DNA of 13,280 nt, from contig URVA01000034.1 of assembly GCA_900551155.1 (NCBI GenBank), forward strand, positions 1 through 13,280, in the 5' to 3' direction. This stretch comes from an uncultured Eggerthella sp. (GTDB lineage: Bacteria; Actinomycetota; Coriobacteriia; Coriobacteriales; Eggerthellaceae). Each line of letters opens with the position of its first letter. The stretch's first letter is position 1. Position numbers and translations under genes: made by a program. This document shows positions 13,226-13,280 of the stretch, in pieces. Below the pieces are notes generated by a model that did not search any database, was not told the DNA's origin, and saw only the letters and a program-made list of their open reading frames with translations.

Positions 13226-13280
13226 CTAGTCCTGAGCAGCGAAGATCTCGATGGAATCGCCGTCAGCCAAGGTAACCATA
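13226..13280 (-). CDS. C-terminal end of a ThiS/MoaD-like protein (partial)
   Basis: Only 17 codons and the TAG stop are in the window: MVTLADGDSIEIFAAQD, with the Met probably internal. The L-x-DGD-x-IEIF pattern matches the last strand of the ubiquitin-like sulfur carriers ThiS and MoaD, which normally end in a Gly-Gly that is adenylated and thiolated. Here the chain ends in Gln-Asp instead of Gly-Gly, so either it is a divergent beta-grasp protein or the match is fortuitous. The gene is followed by a good minus-strand terminator at 13050-13091, supporting that the frame is real. Most of the gene lies beyond the window. Confidence 0.5.
   Translation of the reverse strand, partial: MVTLADGDSIEIFAAQD

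Overview
The window looks like a chromosomal segment of an anaerobic or microaerophilic actinobacterium, most likely class Coriobacteriia (Eggerthellaceae/Atopobiaceae-like). This is an inference from gene content: a CaiA-type acyl-CoA dehydrogenase with a FldA/CaiB-type CoA transferase, a sortase-anchored surface enzyme ending in an LAxT-type variant signal, and an AbiEi/DUF559-type nuclease-like protein. Base composition is moderate, not the high GC of many actinobacteria. No rRNA, tRNA, transposase, integrase or CRISPR array was seen.

Layout. 2-454: C-terminal end of a monovalent cation:proton antiporter. 734-3769: large secreted, wall-anchored metallophosphoesterase with LamG and FIVAR-like modules. 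4028-8564: three same-strand, separately transcribed metabolic genes: acyl-CoA dehydrogenase, SstT-type Na+/serine-threonine symporter and family III CoA transferase. Strong terminators follow the first two. The last two share a promoter-proximal motif. 8821-9385 (minus strand): an ArsC/Spx-like thioredoxin-fold protein overlapped by a small membrane protein. 9419-9537: seven perfectly phased 17-bp tandem repeats. 9542-10663 (minus): NudC-like NAD(H) pyrophosphatase with a Glu/Gln-rich insert. 10861-11559 (plus): ADP-ribose-pyrophosphatase-like Nudix enzyme, divergent from the NudC-like gene; their shared intergenic region carries an array of AGCTTT direct repeats. 11580-11730: a pyrimidine-rich, internally repeated non-coding stretch. 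11816-12832: an AT-rich AbiEi/DUF559-type protein with a PD-(D/E)XK-like C-terminus. 12833-13225: non-coding, with several hairpins and a minus-strand terminator. 13226-13280 (minus): the last 17 codons and stop of a ThiS/MoaD-like protein.

How the genes may work together. The CoA transferase plus acyl-CoA dehydrogenase pair suggests activation of an unsaturated (or hydroxy-) acid by CoA transfer and reduction of the enoyl-CoA, as in carnitine, cinnamate or Stickland-type reductive pathways. No dehydratase or ETF genes are in the window. SstT could supply an amino-acid substrate. The two Nudix enzymes and the Spx-like protein suggest nucleotide-cofactor housekeeping and redox response. These functional links are inference. 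The most unusual non-coding elements are the 17-bp repeat array, the shared motif of the symporter and CoA-transferase genes, the AGCTTT array and the pyrimidine-rich repeat region.
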